A program made the translations under genes and the position numbers. Positions 50,182 through 52,335 of a stretch of 52,335 nt of DNA are shown here, piece after piece (within the stretch, counting starts at the first letter, position 1; every line of letters begins with the position of its first letter). Origin of the DNA: JAGIBJ01 sp047604965 (GTDB taxonomy: Bacteria > Actinomycetota > Thermoleophilia > Solirubrobacterales > Solirubrobacteraceae); contig JASGGQ010000002.1 in assembly GCA_047604965.1 (NCBI GenBank), forward strand, positions 1 through 52,335, written 5' to 3'. A model generated the notes under the pieces. That model had not been told where the DNA came from and ran no database searches. It was given only the letters and a program-made list of their open reading frames with translations.

Positions 50182-51303
50182 TCAGCTGAAGATCACCTGG
50201 AAGGACTGCTTGTTGTTGTCCTTGTTGACTTCGCACGACACCGGTTTGACCTCGGCTGACACGGTCATCGCACCGGAGACCGCTTTCGTGACCGGCACCT
50301 GCACCGCTGTGGTCTGGCCCTTCGGCGAGTTGGTGACCTTGCGCGTCTCGGAGAACAGCTGCTTGCCGGTCGCTTTGCTGGTGCCGGTCACCGTTACGGA
50401 GACGTTGCTCTCGTCGCTCTCGCCCTGGTTGGCGATCGACACGACAAACGACAGGCCGGCACCGTTGCTGACCGATGTCACCGCACTGTTGCCGGAGGTC
50501 AGCGTCTTGCCATTTGCGGCAACCGACTGGATGCCGTGGCCATGCTTCGTGCCATCGGTGCAGGTGGCCTGCGTGGTATCGGGCGTTTCGCTTTGGCCGT
50601 CGATCCGGTTGGCGACCGTCGCGGCGTTCAGCCACGACAGATCGGTCAGCACCGTGCTGTCCTCGACGTCGTCGTCGCGCGCATCGAGTGCCTTGGCGCG
50701 GTCGCGGATATACGGCGTGACCCGCAACTTCCACAGCACATCGGAGGCCAGCAGCGACTGCATCTGGCCGGCGATCTGCTGCGTGGCCTCCTCGGCCTGC
50801 GCGCGACTTGTGCCGCGTGCCGTGGAGATCCGGTCGGCGATCCGCGACAGCGCGTCGGCCCGCAAACTCAGCGACACGACGAGGTTCTGCGTCGCGCCCT
50901 CCAGGCCGCCCGGCGTGCTGGTTTTCCGCGCGCGGTTTTCCAGCGCCCGCGAATCGCTCGCGAGCTTGTCGAGCGCGTTGCGTTGCGCCAGCGCCTCTCG
51001 GTCCTGCGGCTGGGCAAGCAACTGAAGCCCCTGCGACACGTTGGACGACGACTCCGTACCGAGTTCGCTGACGGCCTGGCTGAAATCCTGCAACGCGTTC
51101 TTGCGGGAACTCTCGACGCAGCCCTTCATCACGAGCGCGAACACCAGCAGCACCAGCACGATCACGCCGATCGCGACCGCTCGGCGCGCCATGATCTGCT
51201 GCTGATCTTGGGAACCACCACGGGGCCGCGGCGGCCGCGGAGGAGTCGGCGGGCCGCCTGGGCGCCGCTGTTGCGTCGGAGGATCGTCGTCGAAGAAGGC
51301 CAC
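50182..51303 (-). CDS. Membrane-anchored extracellular protein of unknown function
   Basis: The 373-residue product has a Pro/Gln/Arg-rich cytoplasmic head (QQRRPGGPPTPPRPPRPRGG), one span near residues 40-60, and an outside part with a long helical region (NALQDFSQAVSELGTESSSN onward) and a C-terminal beta-rich region (VSVTVTGTSKATGKQLFSETRKVTNSPKGQ) resembling CARDB/Ig-like adhesion domains. I chose GTG 51303; an ATG at 51345 adds 14 residues. It is divergent from the Ser/Thr kinase gene, and its cytoplasmic tail could be a kinase target, which is speculation. Confidence 0.75.
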   Translation of the reverse strand: MAFFDDDPPTQQRRPGGPPTPPRPPRPRGGSQDQQQIMARRAVAIGVIVLVLLVFALVMKGCVESSRKNALQDFSQAVSELGTESSSNVSQGLQLLAQPQDREALAQRNALDKLASDSRALENRARKTSTPGGLEGATQNLVVSLSLRADALSRIADRISTARGTSRAQAEEATQQIAGQMQSLLASDVLWKLRVTPYIRDRAKALDARDDDVEDSTVLTDLSWLNAATVANRIDGQSETPDTTQATCTDGTKHGHGIQSVAANGKTLTSGNSAVTSVSNGAGLSFVVSIANQGESDESNVSVTVTGTSKATGKQLFSETRKVTNSPKGQTTAVQVPVTKAVSGAMTVSAEVKPVSCEVNKDNNKQSFQVIFS

Positions 51304-51381
51304 GAAGAATCGGGTCTGCAAGGGGACCGGCCAATGCGCTCCCACTTGGGAGTATGACCGTCCGGCCCCGGGAAGTCCCCG

Positions 51382-51411
51382 AGGAGGTTCGCGCCGCGTG
51401 GCGAACCTCCT
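51382..51411. promoter_or_regulatory. 11-base perfect inverted repeat between divergent genes
   Basis: AGGAGGTTCGC-8-GCGAACCTCCT lies 36 bases before the kinase ATG and 79 bases from the divergent GTG. It could be an operator or, in RNA, a hairpin that hides the AGGAGG of its left arm. Confidence 0.6.
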
Positions 51412-51446
51412 TCCTACGCGGTGCTCGATCGCGACACTTTCTCCTG

Positions 51447-52335
51447 ATGCACGCCATCGACGACGACCTGCCCTGGCCCCGCTCGGGCGGACTGCTGCTC
51501 GGCCGCTACGAGCCGCTTGGCGTGATCGGTCGCGGCGGCATGGGTGTCGTCTCCCGCGCCCGCGATCGCGACACCGGCGCGCTGGTTGCGATCAAGCGCG
51601 TGCGTGGGATGGACGACCGCGCGCAACGCGAAGCGCTCGCCGCCGCGCGGCTGCATCACCCCGCGATCGTGGAGTTGCTCGACGCGCGCCCGACCGGCGA
51701 CGGCTGGCTGCTGATCTCCGAACTGGTGGAAGGCGCAGACCTGCGGCAGGTGCTGCGTGCCGGACTGACTCGGCCTGCCGACGTCGCGCGCTGTGGCGGT
51801 TCGGTGCTGCGCGGCCTCGCGCATGCCCACGAGCACGGCGTGGTGCACCGCGATGTCAAGCCGGCGAACATCCTCTGCCCGCGCGACCCACGCGCAGCCG
51901 GCGCATGGGCGAAGCTCACCGACTTCGGCGTCGCCGCGCTGCACGACGCTGAAACGCTGACTGCGGTCGGCGATGTCGTCGGCACGATGTCGTACATGGC
52001 GCCCGAACAGGCGCGAGGCGAGCGAGCCGGAGCGCCGGCCGACGTGTTCGCGCTCGCGGTCGTCGTGTACGAAGCGCTCGCCGGCGCCAACCCGCGCCGT
52101 GGTGAGACGCCGGCCGAGACGGCCGTCCGCGCGCTCGCGCCGATGCCGTCGCTTGCGCTGGCACGGCCCGACTTGCCGCGCGGCGTGATCGACGCCGTCG
52201 ACCGCTGCCTGGCCGTCGACCCGGCACAGCGCGGCGACCTTTGGGAGCTTGACGACGGCCTGCGGCGCCTGGCCGCCTCCCCGCGCCGCCGCGCCCGCGA
52301 TCGCACGTCGATCGCCGCGCCGGCAGGCGCACTCG
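51447..52335 (+). CDS. Serine/threonine protein kinase (partial, runs off the window)
   Basis: The visible 296 residues form a Hanks-type kinase: glycine loop GRGGMGVV (28-35), ATP-anchoring AIKRV with Lys50, catalytic HRDVKPAN (134-141), DFG (159-161) and MAPEQARGE activation-segment end. The catalytic domain ends near residue 275 and is followed by an Arg-rich juxtamembrane-like start (SPRRRARDRTS). PknB-type kinases then have a membrane span and sensor domain, which would lie beyond the edge. The ATG at 51447 starts the coding similarity. The frame is open to the last base. Confidence 0.9.
   Translation, partial: MHAIDDDLPWPRSGGLLLGRYEPLGVIGRGGMGVVSRARDRDTGALVAIKRVRGMDDRAQREALAAARLHHPAIVELLDARPTGDGWLLISELVEGADLRQVLRAGLTRPADVARCGGSVLRGLAHAHEHGVVHRDVKPANILCPRDPRAAGAWAKLTDFGVAALHDAETLTAVGDVVGTMSYMAPEQARGERAGAPADVFALAVVVYEALAGANPRRGETPAETAVRALAPMPSLALARPDLPRGVIDAVDRCLAVDPAQRGDLWELDDGLRRLAASPRRRARDRTSIAAPAGAL

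Overview
The window is about 52 kb of GC-rich DNA. It holds a replication origin with the gene order rpmH-rnpA-yidD-yidC-jag-rsmG ... parA-parB on one strand and dnaA-dnaN-recF-dciA(DUF721)-gyrB-gyrA on the other. High GC, many GTG starts, OpcA beside Zwf, a DtxR-family regulator, FkbM and DUF4446 proteins and ParABS point to an actinobacterium. A deep lineage such as Thermoleophilia/Solirubrobacterales is my inference; no rRNA gene is present to settle it.

Layout. 1-342: partial structured repeat, no clear gene. 343-8070: YmdB-like phosphoesterase, a degraded nucleotidyltransferase-type pair, two membrane proteins, a class I/II aminotransferase, Ddl and a SNF2/HARP-like helicase. 8081-12004: znuB, znuC and znuA with a Zur-like palindrome at the znuA start, then a DUF4143 ATPase. 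12005-18990: bifunctional nuclease, FkbM methyltransferase, a DtxR/MntR regulator with mntH, and a B12-type ABC importer behind a cobalamin riboswitch. 19091-23544: oxidative pentose phosphate operon gnd-zwf-opcA-pgl with a long hairpin between gnd and zwf.

23626-30486 is a sulfate-ester island: PHP phosphatase and sulfatase on one strand, and divergently a Stf0 sulfotransferase, cysD, a cysN-cysC fusion and a formylglycine-generating enzyme. Together they could make PAPS, transfer sulfate, clear the PAP by-product, mature a sulfatase and remove sulfate again. No cysH or sulfite reductase gene lies in the window.

30487-51303 carries tRNA-Ile(GAT), parB, parA, three parS-like sites around two opposite-strand genes, the ribosome/membrane-insertion operon, dnaA, a compact oriC between dnaA and dnaN, and the replication/gyrase genes, followed by an HNH endonuclease, prephenate dehydratase, a DUF4446 protein and an unknown membrane-anchored protein. 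A Ser/Thr protein kinase gene starts at 51447 and runs off the right edge.

The features most likely to be new are the ~165-nt hairpin repeat (complete at 22439-22603, partial at 1-80), whose imperfect pairs are all G-U compatible on one strand, and the self-contained sulfation/desulfation island.
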